A stretch of DNA of 64,000 nucleotides from Bryobacterales bacterium KBS 96. GTDB taxonomy: Bacteria; Acidobacteriota; Terriglobia; Bryobacterales; Bryobacteraceae. A model generated the notes under the pieces. It ran no database searches, had not been told where the DNA came from, and saw only the letters and a program-made list of their open reading frames with translations. Within the stretch, counting starts at the first letter, position 1. Each line of letters begins with the position of its first letter. Shown piece after piece: positions 41,445 through 51,962 of this stretch. The translations under genes and the position numbers were made by a program. The DNA is taken from positions 3,801,304 through 3,865,303 of the forward strand of contig KB906767.1 in the NCBI GenBank assembly GCA_000381625.1, read 5' to 3'.

Positions 41445-41728
41445 GATCAGAACATCAAACACATTCGAAATCGATAGGGCGTTTTACATCTTCACGGATC
41501 GGGCCCTCGAAAAGTAAATAGTAATCCTTAATAGCTGGACGTATCCCAACAGGACCGCACACGGTGCAAAAAACTAGGTGTAATTGTTTGACCTCGGTTC
41601 TCGAAGAGTTAGGCTGGTGCGTAATGCCCATCTCGACTCGCTGGCTCCGGAAACGGGAACGGCTCTCTGGGATAGCATCGGCTCTCGTATTGATCCGGTG
41701 AAAGGCGTTGCTGCTTAAGGCTGGAACT
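41445..41728. other. Gap between vapC relic and brkB
   Basis: About 280 bases with no recognisable gene. A short frame ending near 41715 (LVRNAHLDSLAPETGTALWDS) looks protein-like but matches no family I know. Confidence 0.35.
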
Positions 41729-42651
41729 ATGGCGAAGTTATGGAGCCTGCGAGGACTTTCCTGGCTGGAGTTGACCAAACGCACGTGTCGCAAGAGCTGG
41801 GACGATGAGATCTTCGGGCAGTCGGCCAGGATGGCGCTTTATTTTTTCTTCGCCCTCTTCCCCGTGCTGCTCTTATTGCTTATTTTGCTCGGCGGGACCG
41901 TCGGCGGCGCATCTGACTGGCGCGACGCCCTCCTCGATTCCTTCAAGCAGGTTCTTCCTCCGGATGCATCGGCGTTAATGATGCAGACCATACAGCAGAT
42001 AAGCGTAGGATCCGTCCTCGGCGCCGGAGCCATACTGGCAGCCGTGTATGCGGCTTGGGGAACTCTAAACGGAATGTGGGCCGTGATGACCGGCTTGAAT
42101 AAGGCATACGAGGTCGAAGAAATGCGCCCATGGTGGCGGATTTTGTTAATCATGTTCTCACTGACGATTTCTCTGAGTCTGCTGGGCCTGGTTGCGCTCA
42201 CCGCGATCGTTTACGGCAATCGAGGCGGTAAACTGCTCGGCCGGCATCTTGGAGCGGCTGCCCATTTCGAATTTCTCTGGCGCATCGTACAGTGGACGAT
42301 TATCGCGATCCTGCTTCTCTTCTCATTCGCCTCGCTCTATCGCTTCGGGCCGAACTTAAAAGATCGGCGATGGCAATGGAGTATGCCCGGCGCGGTTATC
42401 GCAGTCACATTATGGTTCCTTCTACACTGCTGCTTCGGATGTACCAGGAGCACTTCGGTTCTTCAAGGGTCTATGGAAGACTGAACGCGGTGGCCACGCT
42501 TTTGCTGTGGCTTTATCCAACCGGTGCGGCTATTTTTAGCGGCGGCGAGGCGAACTCCGAAATTGAGAAAGCCGCGGCGGAAGCGGGTCACCCGGACGTG
42601 AGGGGGGCCGGGGAACAGCGCAGCGGTGGCGAAGGCACTTCGAACCAATAG
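41729..42651 (+). pseudogene. YihY/BrkB-family membrane protein, frameshifted
   Basis: The first part (MAKLWSLRGLSWLEL...) has the BrkB pattern: DEIFGQSARMALYFFFALFPVLLLL, five hydrophobic segments, and ends WSMPGAVIAVTLWF. There the frame is lost. The continuation, STLLLRMYQEHFGSSRVYGRLNAVATLLLWLYPTGAAIFSGGEANSEI, lies one base off and runs to 42651. One base missing between about 42413 and 42421 explains this. The joined protein would have about 307 residues and six membrane helices, as usual. Either a recent mutation or a sequence error; the rest looks well conserved. Confidence 0.82.
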
Positions 42652-42901
42652 TATGCAGTAAGCTGCCTCTTCGAAACGATGGGCGCTCGATTCTATCTGT
42701 TGCCGGACGTTTCCGTGGGTTTCAAGCCCGTCGGCGGAACTGGTAGATTTTGTCGTGCGCCAAGGTGATAACACGGAATTTTTTTCGACGTCTATACTGT
42801 ATGCGGCCTCAGCAAACGACACATTCCAGAATCTGAGCCACTCTCTACCGATCTCGATGATCTGTACAGAACCAGAACGCGACAGCCGGCACTATCATAA
42901 C

Positions 42902-43720
42902 GTGAGACCTGTCATTGACCGCTTTCTGCTGATGTGGGTTTGCCGCTGTCTATTCATTGCCATTTTGCTCGAGCGCGGCCCCTTGTCAGCCGAATCCATA
43001 CCTGTACGCTATCCGGAAGGAACTACCCACGGTTTTCTGGCTCTGCGCAGTCTGGAGGGAAAGCTGCTTGCGGCAGGTGATCTCACCGAGGTCATTCATG
43101 GGAACAAGGTGGTGTCCCATCTCGTTTTTCGCTTTAAGGATGGCTCAGTAGACGACGACACGACTGTCTTTTCTCAACATGGCGCCTTTCGACTCATCAG
43201 CGACCACCACATTCAGAAAGGGCCGAGCTTCCCGAACCCGACAAATGTTCTAGTCAACATGGCTACCGGCCAAGTCACAGTCCGCTATAAAGACAAGAAC
43301 CGCGAAAAAGTGGAGACCGAGCACCTGGATCTTCCACCTGATTTAGCCAATGGCATTATTCTTGATCTCTTGAAGAACATCTCGCCCGATGCAAAGGAGA
43401 CCAAAGTCTCCTATCTCGGAGCTTCTCCCAAGCCGCGGCTTGTGCATCTCTCGATCACGCCCGATGGCGACGAAACATTTTCAGTCGCTGGCGCTCGCCA
43501 TCAAGCGATTCGTTTCCGGGTGAAGGTTGAAATTGGCGGCGTCATTGGACTGATTGCACCGCTGATCGGCAAACAGCCAGCCGACGCGAAGATTTGGGTG
43601 GTCAGGGAGGGAGCGCCGGCGTTCGTCAGAGCAGACGAGGCGCTGTACGTAGGTGGCCCGATCTGGAGCATTCAGATGACCGGCCCCGAGTGGGGTCGAG
43701 CCGCGGATTCGGGCCGTTAA
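42902..43720 (+). CDS. Exported protein of unknown function (DUF3108-like beta-rich)
   Basis: About 272 residues from GTG 42902 (ATG 42932 also possible; the frame is open from 42755). Arg-rich residues then a hydrophobic stretch (FLLMWVCRCLFIAILL) and LSA form a signal peptide. The mature part is beta-rich, starting IPVRYPEGTTHGFLALRS with repeated strand patterns (LVFRFKDGS, VTVRYKDKN). It vaguely resembles outer-membrane lipid-handling proteins, but I cannot name the family. It stands alone, followed by a convergent permease gene. The 250 bases upstream show no gene. Confidence 0.6.
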   Translation: MRPVIDRFLLMWVCRCLFIAILLERGPLSAESIPVRYPEGTTHGFLALRSLEGKLLAAGDLTEVIHGNKVVSHLVFRFKDGSVDDDTTVFSQHGAFRLISDHHIQKGPSFPNPTNVLVNMATGQVTVRYKDKNREKVETEHLDLPPDLANGIILDLLKNISPDAKETKVSYLGASPKPRLVHLSITPDGDETFSVAGARHQAIRFRVKVEIGGVIGLIAPLIGKQPADAKIWVVREGAPAFVRADEALYVGGPIWSIQMTGPEWGRAADSGR

Positions 43721-43819
43721 AACAACACCCGCATTTCTTTCCGCTTCGCTCGTGACCGGACACGGCCGGCTACGAACCGCCCGCGATTTGACACGCGACT
43801 CTCTTGCCAAGGCGTCGTA

Positions 43820-46489
43820 CTATTCGTGTCGAAGGGCGCGTATCGGATCGATTCTGGCAGCTCGACGAGCGGGAAGGTAAGCGGCGAATGACGCCAAAAG
43901 TAAGATCAAAAGAACAGCGCCAGCCATCGCTAATGGATCCAACGCCGGAACGCCGAACAGGAAGCTCTTAATCCAGCGCGTGCCGCCCAGCGCGAGCGGC
44001 AGGCCTACAAAAACGCCGATCGCAATCAAAAGCGTGGAATCGCGTAAGACGAGCCAAATCACGTTCTGTCGTTGCGCTCCGATGGCCATTCGTATGCCAA
44101 TTTCACTCACGCGGCCAGCTACCGAGTATGCGAGCGTTCCATAAATGCCGATAGATGCAAGAATTAGGGCGAGAACTCCGAAGATACTGCAAAGACTGGT
44201 GATCGTCTTCTGCTGTTTTAATGACTGCTCAACCTGAGCGTTTAAGCTGGTTACGTTCAGAACGGGCAATCTGCTATTCGTCTGGTCCAGCACACGGCGA
44301 ACTTCGGAAGCAATTCCCCCAGGCGCGCCAGATGTGCGGAGCACCAGTTCGAAACCAGACACCGGCCGCTGCCAAATCGAGAAAAACCCCATCGGTTGCA
44401 CATTTCCCCGCAGGTCGTGATATTTGGAATCGGCGACCACACCAACAATCTCGAAGCCAGGTTCTTTAAAGGGCGATCCCAGCGAAATGCGCCGGCCGAT
44501 CGGGTTCTGGTTTGGTGAATACTGGCGAACAAAAGTCTCGTTGACAACAGCTACCGGAGTGGATTCCGGCGTGTCACGAGCATCGATGCCTCGCCCGAGC
44601 AACAACGGCATGCCAAGGGTCTCGAAGAAATGAGGACCGACCGGCAAATCGGAGAGGTCCATCTTTTTATCAGGACCAGGGCTGTATCCCGCCATTGCAA
44701 ATTTGTAATAGGACGTATTGCCGCTTTCGGGTGCGAAGCGGGCTACTGATGCCGAGATGACCCCGGAAAGCTGATTGAGGCGCTCGTCGAGCGTTCGATA
44801 GAGCGTGAACAGTTTATTCGGCTGATAGCCGGCCAAATCGGCATCAGTTCCGACGAGTAAGATGTTCTCGCGGCGGAATCCAAGTTGTTGGTTCTCCAGA
44901 GCAAGCAGACTGTGAACCAGCAGACCAGCTCCGAGCAGCAGGATGAGCGACAAAGCAACTTGCAACGCGACGAGCGCATGTTGGCCTGTAAAGCGCAGAT
45001 GGCCGAAGTTCGCCATTCGGGCGGCATTGGCCGGCCGGGGATCGAGGCGGCTGAACTTTATAGCGGGCACAATGCCGAACAAGATGCCGCTCAGAACCGA
45101 GAGCAGAACTGCGAACCCCAGGACGGCTGGATCGGGCCTCACTTTAGCTACGGCAGGGAAGTGCAAGAGGATCACAAGTAGGCGGACGCACCACCAAGCG
45201 AAAGCTGCGCCCGCCATGCCGCCGAGCACGGATAACAAGACGCTCTCGGTAAGAACCTGGCGAAGCAGTCTGGTGCGCGAAGCGCCCAGCGCAAGCCGCG
45301 CAAGGAACTCCTGACGCCGTGCTGAAGCACGAGCGAGCAGAAGCGTTGCGACGTTGGCACAGGCAATCAACAGCACAAGCGCGACAACAGCCATCAAGAT
45401 GTGAAGGGGCTTCGAATAGAGGTAGCGAAGGCCGGAGATCCCGCCGCCACCAGGCTTGAGCTCGACGTGAATATTTTCGATTTTCCGGCGGGTGGCCGGC
45501 GAGAGTTGCGAACCGGCCTGCTCCGAATAAAACTGGCGCAGACGAATATTGACCGAAGCCTGCGCAGATTCAAGGCTAACGCCCGGTTTGAGACGCCCCA
45601 TGAAATTGAGCCAATACACATCGCGCGCCGTCAGCCACTTGGCGCGGCTGTTGGACCAGGCATCGCGCTGCAGAACTTGCGGTTGGGTGGAAAGCGGGAG
45701 CCAAAAGTCGGGAGCATTTTCGATGCGCTCGCCAAAGAAACTGCTATCCGTAACACCGACGATGGTGAAGGAGACGTCGTTTAAGACTACCGACCGACCG
45801 AGGACCGAGCGATCGAGATTGAAACGATCCCGCCAGAAGCCATAACTAATGACCGCGACGCGAGCCGCGGAAAGAGTATCGTCAGAGGTGTTGAGTAAGC
45901 GGCCGAGAGCGGCGTTTACGCCAAGTGTCTCGAAATAGTTCCCTGAGACAAGATGAGCGTTCGCGCGTTGCTGCGGGCCTGCTTCGGACGTTCCCGCAAT
46001 ATGCATAACGACCCGGTCTGTGTTCTGACGGAAAGCGCAGAGACTTACGAACGAGTCGTTGTGCGCCTGAAGGTATTGAAAAGAGGGATAGGAAAACTCG
46101 TTGCTGGGGAAATCGTCGCCGCTATATACGCCGGTCGAGATGTCGTCGTTGAAAAGAACCAGATGGCCGGGATCGCGCACGGGCAGAGATTGAAGCATCA
46201 CTGCGTCGATCAGCGTGAAAATAGCCGTATTGGCGCCGATGCCGAGCGCGAGAGAAAGCATGGCAACCGCTACGAGAACAGGAGCTTTACGCAGCTGACG
46301 AATGCCGTAGCGAAGGTCGCGCCACGTGGTCTCGAGCCAGTTGATGGTGCTGGCGTCTCGCATTCGATCCCGAATCAACGTGACATTGCCGAGCGAACCA
46401 CTGGTCTGGGAGCGGTGAAACTCGAGTTCCTCGCGCATCTCGGCTTCGAGGTGGTCTGGCCGGAAGAAATTGAAAAATCTACGCAGCAT
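43820..46489 (-). CDS. ADOP-type MacB/FtsX-like permease 1
   Basis: The 889 residues have two FtsX-like permease domains and two MacB periplasmic core domains, without an ATPase. This is the acidobacterial duplicated orphan permease architecture. The N-terminal cytoplasmic part ends in WRDLRYGIRQLRKAPVLVAVAMLSLALGIGANTAIFTLIDAVMLQSLPV. The central ALVLLIACANVATLLLARASARRQE and C-terminal YSVAGRVSEIGIRMAIGAQ and YLPARRAARIDPIRALRHE are family hallmarks. A PadR regulator precedes it by eight bases on the same strand, and such pairs are typical. The substrate is unknown. Confidence 0.9.
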   Translation of the reverse strand: MLRRFFNFFRPDHLEAEMREELEFHRSQTSGSLGNVTLIRDRMRDASTINWLETTWRDLRYGIRQLRKAPVLVAVAMLSLALGIGANTAIFTLIDAVMLQSLPVRDPGHLVLFNDDISTGVYSGDDFPSNEFSYPSFQYLQAHNDSFVSLCAFRQNTDRVVMHIAGTSEAGPQQRANAHLVSGNYFETLGVNAALGRLLNTSDDTLSAARVAVISYGFWRDRFNLDRSVLGRSVVLNDVSFTIVGVTDSSFFGERIENAPDFWLPLSTQPQVLQRDAWSNSRAKWLTARDVYWLNFMGRLKPGVSLESAQASVNIRLRQFYSEQAGSQLSPATRRKIENIHVELKPGGGGISGLRYLYSKPLHILMAVVALVLLIACANVATLLLARASARRQEFLARLALGASRTRLLRQVLTESVLLSVLGGMAGAAFAWWCVRLLVILLHFPAVAKVRPDPAVLGFAVLLSVLSGILFGIVPAIKFSRLDPRPANAARMANFGHLRFTGQHALVALQVALSLILLLGAGLLVHSLLALENQQLGFRRENILLVGTDADLAGYQPNKLFTLYRTLDERLNQLSGVISASVARFAPESGNTSYYKFAMAGYSPGPDKKMDLSDLPVGPHFFETLGMPLLLGRGIDARDTPESTPVAVVNETFVRQYSPNQNPIGRRISLGSPFKEPGFEIVGVVADSKYHDLRGNVQPMGFFSIWQRPVSGFELVLRTSGAPGGIASEVRRVLDQTNSRLPVLNVTSLNAQVEQSLKQQKTITSLCSIFGVLALILASIGIYGTLAYSVAGRVSEIGIRMAIGAQRQNVIWLVLRDSTLLIAIGVFVGLPLALGGTRWIKSFLFGVPALDPLAMAGAVLLILLLASFAAYLPARRAARIDPIRALRHE

Positions 46490-46497
46490 GACGATTC

Positions 46498-46821
46498 TCA
46501 GGCGAAGTCGAGAAAGCTGGAAACGGCCGCGGTGTTCCGGCGCCAGCGCTCCACCGTTTCGGCAAGATGCTTCTTGCCTGCTCTGGTGACGTGGTCGTAA
46601 CGCGCGCGCCGGTTATTTTCCGACGCTCTCCATTCTGCCTTAATCAGGCCGTCGGCTTCCATGCGGCGCAAGGCTGGATAGAGCGAGCCTTCTTCGACCC
46701 GAAGCTGATTCTGAGAGGCGTTCAGAATGCAGCAAGTGATGCCGTATCCATGCTCAGAACCAGGAGCCAACGTTTTGAGGATCAGGAGGTCCAGTGTCCC
46801 CTGGAGCGTTTCACGCGGCAT
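46498..46821 (-). CDS. PadR-family transcriptional regulator 1
   Basis: The 107 residues form a PadR winged helix. Conserved blocks are LQGTLDLLILKTL, the recognition region VEEGSLYPALRRMEADGLIKAEW and YDHVTRAGKKHL. It is directly upstream of ADOP 1 and probably controls it and itself. A promoter (TTGACT, 18 bases, CATACT) lies just before the gene. Small aromatic ligands are known for PadR, but those of the ADOP-linked group are not known. Confidence 0.92.
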   Translation of the reverse strand: MPRETLQGTLDLLILKTLAPGSEHGYGITCCILNASQNQLRVEEGSLYPALRRMEADGLIKAEWRASENNRRARYDHVTRAGKKHLAETVERWRRNTAAVSSFLDFA

Positions 46822-46846
46822 AAGAAATACCGAGATGTCTGGGGGA

Positions 46847-46876
46847 AGTATGTCGCAAAAGGAGTCTCCGAGTCAA
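46847..46876 (-). promoter_or_regulatory. Promoter for padR 1 with GACTCGGA repeats
   Basis: On the minus strand TTGACT (46871-46876) and CATACT (46847-46852) are 18 bases apart. GACTCGGA occurs twice around the -35 box and could bind the regulator. It does not share the dyad found before the second padR. Confidence 0.4.
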
Positions 46877-46947
46877 CTTCCGAGTCTCAGATCTTCCCAT
46901 CCCTGCGATAATTGTCAGCGGATGCAATTTCGCAGGCCGGCGCCGCT

Positions 46948-48840
46948 ATGTGCGGCATAGCCGGTTTCGTTCTGCGCGAAGGTGTCGCCGAACACGCCGC
47001 GGTCAGGCTCATGTGTGACCAGATTCGTCACCGTGGGCCCGACGATGAAGGATATTACGTAGATGGTCCCTGCGCGCTGGGCATCCGCCGCCTAAGCGTC
47101 ATCGACCTCGACACCGGTCATCAGCCCATCGCGAACGAAGATGGAACCCTCTCGGTCGTTTTGAACGGCGAGATCTATAACTACCGTGAGCTGCGGCAGG
47201 ATCTGATCGCACGCGGTCACCGGTTCCGTACTAACAGTGATACCGAAGTGCTGGTTCATCTCTACGAGGATGCCGCCGAAGCCAGCATCGCTCGCCTTCG
47301 CGGCATGTTTGCGTTTGCCATCTGGGATGCACGCCGCAATGAGTTACTGCTAGCCCGCGATCGTTTCGGCAAAAAGCCGCTCTACTATGCACTTCTGCCG
47401 AATGGCCTATGGTTTGGGAGTGAGTTGAAATGCCTGCACGCCGCGCGAGTTTCGCTCGATCTCGATCGCGAAGCTCTGCAGCTCTATTTGCAACTCGGCT
47501 ATATCCCGGAGCCCGCCACGCCATATCGGCAAGTTCGAAAGCTTACGCCCGGCGGTTGGCTCGCCTTTCCTATTCGCGGCGACCATCGCGAAGGTTGCTA
47601 TTGGAAGCTGCCCGCGTCCTGTGGACAGGCGCCGCCTGAATCCGAAAAACAAGCCGCTCTCGAATTACGCAAGTTATTTGATGAATCCGTGCGTCTTCGC
47701 ATGATCGCCGATGTGCCGCTCGGAGCTTTCCTCAGCGGCGGACTCGATTCGGCTTCTGTCGTTGCGTCGATGGCCCTGCAATCGAGTGCGCCCGTGAAGA
47801 CGTTCTCCATTGGTTTCGACGAAGCTGGGTTCAACGAGTTGCCGGCCGCCAAATTGATCGCGAAGAAATACAAAACCGAGCATCATGAACTGATCGTTCG
47901 CCCCGATGCAGTTGACCTCGTCCCACGAATAATCCGCTGTTTTGACGAACCCTTCGGCGACAGTTCGGCTATTCCCACTTACATCGTTTCCGAATTTGCG
48001 GCGCAACACGTGAAAGTTGTACTGACGGGCGATGGCGGCGACGAATTGTTCTGCGGCTACGATAGCCTGTTCGACGCAGATCGCGCGCGGCGGTTCGATC
48101 GGATTCCGCTCGTGTTGCGCCACGCCCTAACGGCGATATCCGATCGGCTGCCTTACTCAACCTACGGAAAGAACTATCTCCATATGATGGGCCGCGCTGA
48201 TCCCATGGACCGGTATTTCGATCTCGCCTATTCCCAGCACGCGGCCTGCGAAGCACTGTTGCAGAAAGACTGGAAACGCTCAGGCGCCGATGGGAATTTC
48301 ATCCACGTGCCCGCCGGCGATCAAGCCGGAATCCTGAGCCGGGTAATTCAGTTTCAAGCCACGACGCAGTTGACCGGAGACATGCTCGTGAAGGTAGACC
48401 GCATGTCGATGGCGCATTCACTCGAAGTGCGTTGCCCGCTGCTCGATCACAAGCTGGCTGAATTTGCCATGCGGATTCCGCTTGCGTGGAATATGAAGAA
48501 CGGACGCGGCAAACAACTTCTTCGCTCCGCCCTGGCGGAGCGCCTGCCCGCCGAGTTGCTCCGATTGCCCAAGAAAGGCTTCGCGGTCCCTCTGGCACAC
48601 TGGTTTCGCGGATCGCTGCGCAGTTTTTTGCGAGATCATCTCACCAGCCGCTCTTTTCTGAACCGTGGCATCGTCTCTGAGATGATTTTGATGCGCCTCC
48701 TTGATGAACACGACCGGAAGCGCCGCGATCACAATCATGTGCTCTGGATGCTCTTGATGTTGGAGTTGTGGTTCCGCGAATTCGCAACGCCATCAGCGCC
48801 TGTTTCGCAATACGGCATAAGACGAGCAGCCCATGTCTGA
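46948..48840 (+). CDS. asnB: Glutamine-hydrolysing asparagine synthetase of the exopolysaccharide type
   Basis: The start is fixed by MCGIAGF: Cys2 becomes the N-terminal nucleophile of the glutaminase domain (about 2-210). The synthetase domain has the pyrophosphate loop SGGLDS at 263-268. The 630 residues fit amidotransferases found in surface-polysaccharide clusters (often near exosortase genes), which may amidate sugar acids rather than make asparagine. The following glycosyltransferase gene overlaps by eight bases, supporting that view. Confidence 0.9.
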   Translation: MCGIAGFVLREGVAEHAAVRLMCDQIRHRGPDDEGYYVDGPCALGIRRLSVIDLDTGHQPIANEDGTLSVVLNGEIYNYRELRQDLIARGHRFRTNSDTEVLVHLYEDAAEASIARLRGMFAFAIWDARRNELLLARDRFGKKPLYYALLPNGLWFGSELKCLHAARVSLDLDREALQLYLQLGYIPEPATPYRQVRKLTPGGWLAFPIRGDHREGCYWKLPASCGQAPPESEKQAALELRKLFDESVRLRMIADVPLGAFLSGGLDSASVVASMALQSSAPVKTFSIGFDEAGFNELPAAKLIAKKYKTEHHELIVRPDAVDLVPRIIRCFDEPFGDSSAIPTYIVSEFAAQHVKVVLTGDGGDELFCGYDSLFDADRARRFDRIPLVLRHALTAISDRLPYSTYGKNYLHMMGRADPMDRYFDLAYSQHAACEALLQKDWKRSGADGNFIHVPAGDQAGILSRVIQFQATTQLTGDMLVKVDRMSMAHSLEVRCPLLDHKLAEFAMRIPLAWNMKNGRGKQLLRSALAERLPAELLRLPKKGFAVPLAHWFRGSLRSFLRDHLTSRSFLNRGIVSEMILMRLLDEHDRKRRDHNHVLWMLLMLELWFREFATPSAPVSQYGIRRAAHV

Positions 48841-49861
48841 ATCCTGTCCTGCCGTCAGCATTATTGTTCCCGCTCACCAGGTGACCGCCTACATCGGACA
48901 GGCTCTCGATTCCATCCTGGCGCAAACGTTCACCGATTACGAAATCATCGTGGTCAACGACGGATGTCCGGACACTGCGGCGCTCGAAACCACCTTACAA
49001 GGCTATGCGGCGAGGATTCGCTACCAACGCCAGGAGAACGGTGGCGTCGGGGCGGCGCGGCGTACGGCAGTGCTTGCGGCGCGCGCTCCGCTGATTGCGC
49101 AACTCGATCCCGACGATTGGTGGGAGCCAACTTACTTGGAGGCGCAGCTGGCAAGGATGAGCGCCGAGCCAGATCTGGATATGCTCTATCCAAACGGATA
49201 CTACTTTGGAGACGCTTCGCTCGAAAGCAAGCTACTGATGGAATATAGCCCATCGCGCGGTGAAGTTACGTTTTGCCGGCTGATGTCTGGGCACGTCAAC
49301 ATCTTGTATTCGGCGCTCATTCGTAAAGAGGCGATTCTCCGGGCGGGAAACTTCGATCCGGACTTCCGGACGTCGGAGGATTTCGATTTATGGCTACGTA
49401 TCCTGAAAAGCGGCGGCCGTATTGCCTATCACCGCATTCCATTGGTGCATTACCGGAAACGAGCTGGAAGTTTAACGTCCAGTGCGCTTCGGACATGTGA
49501 ATGGATCGTTCGTGTTCTGGACAAGATCGAACGAAGCCTCGCGTTGAGTGATGAGGAGGCAAAAAGCCTGAAGGCGCGGCGCGTGGCGGTACAAATGGAG
49601 CGCGAGCTATTGCTCGGCAAACAAGCCGTGCAGCTACATAACTGGACGAAAGCCCGGCAGCACATCGAGCAGTATCAATGCCATCGTCCCAGTCTAAAGA
49701 TATCCGGTATTTTGCTTCTCTTACGCTGGTCGCCGCAGCTTCTCGGCTGGTTACACGATGCGCGGGACGGGCTGCTGCGTCGCGGTTTCTTCAAGGCGCG
49801 AGCGCCGGAAAGCATTGAAGTCGCCGGCGCCGGGGAATGGAACACCAGGGGAGTTGAATGA
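48833..49861 (+). CDS. Family 2 glycosyltransferase
   Basis: The 342 residues have a GT-A fold: SIIVPAHQVTAYIGQALDSIL at the start, the nucleotide motif VVNDGCPD, the metal-binding LDPDDWWEP and the later TSEDFDLWLRI (ED of the catalytic base region). It would add a sugar to a lipid-linked polymer in the cytoplasm. Overlaps with asnB (8 bases) and the permease gene (4 bases) show one operon. Confidence 0.9.
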   Translation: MSESCPAVSIIVPAHQVTAYIGQALDSILAQTFTDYEIIVVNDGCPDTAALETTLQGYAARIRYQRQENGGVGAARRTAVLAARAPLIAQLDPDDWWEPTYLEAQLARMSAEPDLDMLYPNGYYFGDASLESKLLMEYSPSRGEVTFCRLMSGHVNILYSALIRKEAILRAGNFDPDFRTSEDFDLWLRILKSGGRIAYHRIPLVHYRKRAGSLTSSALRTCEWIVRVLDKIERSLALSDEEAKSLKARRVAVQMERELLLGKQAVQLHNWTKARQHIEQYQCHRPSLKISGILLLLRWSPQLLGWLHDARDGLLRRGFFKARAPESIEVAGAGEWNTRGVE

Positions 49862-50706
49862 ACGGCAGCAACCAGCTTCGGCGAACGAAAGTCATCCGGC
49901 CGGCTACGTTTTCGCCGCTGACAATTGTCCGCGGCGCGCGGGATCTGATCCACTACCGCGATCTGTTGCTGACGCTCACAATCCACCGTATCAATGTGCG
50001 ATACAAGCAGAGCGCGCTCGGCATTGCTTGGGCCGTGCTGCAGCCGCTACTGTTGATGATTGTCTACACGATCATCTTCTCGGTAGTGGTGAAGATGCCG
50101 CACGAAGGCGGCCCATACGCCGTGTTTGTCTATGCGGCCCTCCTGCCCTGGACTTTTTTCTCAACCGCGGTGACAACATCCGCGAGTAGCCTCGTTGCGC
50201 ACAATAATTTGATCACTAAAGTCTATTTCCCACGTGAAATTCTGCCACTCACTTACGTGCTCGCGGCGTTTTTCGATTTTCTGATCGCTTCCGTCATCCT
50301 AATGGCGCTACTTGGCTCCTATCATGTGTCGCTCACCGCCGGCGCATTGCTTGTCTGTCCCATCATGCTCGTGGCGGTTCTCTTTTCACTAGCGATGGCG
50401 CTTCTGCTTTCGGCGTTTCAGGTTCGCTTCCGCGATATCGGCATCGCCATGGGCCTGCTCCTTCAACTGTGGATGTACGCTACTCCGGTTGTATACCCGT
50501 ACTCGATCGTTCCTGACCGCTTTGTATTCTGGTATTCATTAAATCCAATGGCCGGCGTCGTCGAGAATTTCCGCCGCGTGATTCTTCAGCACGGAACGAT
50601 GAATATGGCTGTTCTCTTGCCCGGTGTCATTGTCTGTATGCTGCTTCTGCCCCTGGCTTATCTGTATTTCAAAACATCCGAAGCCACCATGGCGGACGTC
50701 ATCTGA
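49858..50706 (+). CDS. ABC-2 polysaccharide exporter permease (Wzm-like)
   Basis: The 282 residues have six membrane helices. The N-terminal amphipathic segment [32 protein letters not shown] is typical of O-antigen/teichoic-acid exporters, as is the later [17 protein letters not shown]. It forms the channel for a finished polysaccharide on its lipid carrier. It overlaps the glycosyltransferase gene by four bases and is followed after five by the ATPase. Confidence 0.92.
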   Translation: MNGSNQLRRTKVIRPATFSPLTIVRGARDLIHYRDLLLTLTIHRINVRYKQSALGIAWAVLQPLLLMIVYTIIFSVVVKMPHEGGPYAVFVYAALLPWTFFSTAVTTSASSLVAHNNLITKVYFPREILPLTYVLAAFFDFLIASVILMALLGSYHVSLTAGALLVCPIMLVAVLFSLAMALLLSAFQVRFRDIGIAMGLLLQLWMYATPVVYPYSIVPDRFVFWYSLNPMAGVVENFRRVILQHGTMNMAVLLPGVIVCMLLLPLAYLYFKTSEATMADVI

Positions 50707-50711
50707 ACGCC

Positions 50712-51932
50712 ATGTACGATCTGGAGTTCCATTCCGTCTCGAAGCGGTACCGCCTAGCCGGGCGTAGCTCGAATCGCGGGCTTCTCGATAAATTGCGCTG
50801 GTTCGGCCGGCGCTCCGGGAGTTTTTGGGCGCTTCGCGATGTCAGCTTTGGGGTGCGCTCCGGTGAAGCGCTTGGAATCATCGGCCACAACGGCGCGGGC
50901 AAGAGTACGCTTCTCAAGCTCATTTCGAATATCACGTCTCCAACCGAGGGCGAGATTCGCATTCGCGGACGAATTGCTGCGCTGCTCGAAGTCGGCTCCG
51001 GTTTTCATCCGGAATTGACTGGACGAGAAAATGTCTATCTCAGCGGTTCTATCCTTGGCATGCGCCGGGCTGAGATCAATAATAAGCTGGATAGCATTCT
51101 CGAATTCGCGGGCGTTCTTAATTTTGCGGATGTTCCGGTGAAGCGCTATTCATCGGGAATGTATGTGCGGCTCGGTTTTGCCATAGCCGCACACCTCGAT
51201 GCCGATATTCTGCTGCTTGATGAAGTCCTCGCGGTCGGCGATGCGAAATTTCAGGAACGCTGCCAGGAACGGATTCTGGAGTTGAAAGCGAATGGCACAA
51301 CCATCGTGTTCATTTCTCACGATCTCGCCTCCGTTCGCCGGCTTTGCGATCGCGGCCTGCTTTTGAATCACGGGCGCTTGATTGCCGAGGGAACACCGTC
51401 TGAAGTAATCTCCGAATACGCGCTGCTCGGCCGTGAGCGCAACCGTGTCGAAGAGAGTGAACTTGTGAACGCGCGCAAGCCGGCGCGAGTGACCGCATTC
51501 ACGTTTCTCGATGAGAGCGGAAGGCCCACGACCGAGTTACAGACCGGATTCCCGGCGTGCGCCATTGTCGAATATGAAGTGATGCATCCGGTTCAACATG
51601 CAGCCATCAGCGTGTTGTTTTATGCGTCGGGCGATTGGACTGTCGCTAGTCATTTTACGACGATAGATCTGCCGCTACATCTTCCTGCTGGTACGGGAGC
51701 AATCGAATTTTCAACCGATGAATTGACGCTGCCGCCTGGAGCCTATGCTGCCGGTTGCTCGATCGAAGACGACCGGCAGCAGATCGATTTTGTCAGTAAA
51801 ACGTACTTCACCGTAGTGGCGGGGAAGCCGGTTCGCGGCCGCTTTCATTCCCCGCACACCTGGCGGGAACTGCGATATACGGAAGCTGTATCGCATGAAC
51901 CATCGCGCACGGAAGGCGATGAAAAACCTTGA
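50712..51932 (+). CDS. Polysaccharide exporter ATPase (Wzt-like) with C-terminal substrate domain
   Basis: The 406 residues hold an ABC ATPase with Walker A GHNGAGKS at 58-65, signature [14 protein letters not shown] and Walker [15 protein letters not shown]-terminal beta-sandwich domain (about 255-395) follows, of the Wzt carbohydrate-binding type. That domain recognises the end of the polymer and gives substrate specificity. With Wzm it exports the product of the preceding enzymes. A hairpin lies 30 bases after the stop. Confidence 0.92.
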   Translation: MYDLEFHSVSKRYRLAGRSSNRGLLDKLRWFGRRSGSFWALRDVSFGVRSGEALGIIGHNGAGKSTLLKLISNITSPTEGEIRIRGRIAALLEVGSGFHPELTGRENVYLSGSILGMRRAEINNKLDSILEFAGVLNFADVPVKRYSSGMYVRLGFAIAAHLDADILLLDEVLAVGDAKFQERCQERILELKANGTTIVFISHDLASVRRLCDRGLLLNHGRLIAEGTPSEVISEYALLGRERNRVEESELVNARKPARVTAFTFLDESGRPTTELQTGFPACAIVEYEVMHPVQHAAISVLFYASGDWTVASHFTTIDLPLHLPAGTGAIEFSTDELTLPPGAYAAGCSIEDDRQQIDFVSKTYFTVVAGKPVRGRFHSPHTWRELRYTEAVSHEPSRTEGDEKP

Positions 51933-51962
51933 ATCTGAGCCGGAAGCGTAAGCGCCCCAGAA

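Noticed and set aside
45953-46600. 215-residue open frame on the plus strand
   Set aside because: It lies entirely opposite the ADOP 1 and padR genes, has no family features and mirrors their codon pattern.
50225-50242. Possible fourth parS-like site (CACGTGAAA half) in the wzm gene
   Set aside because: Only one half matches; the palindrome is not complete.
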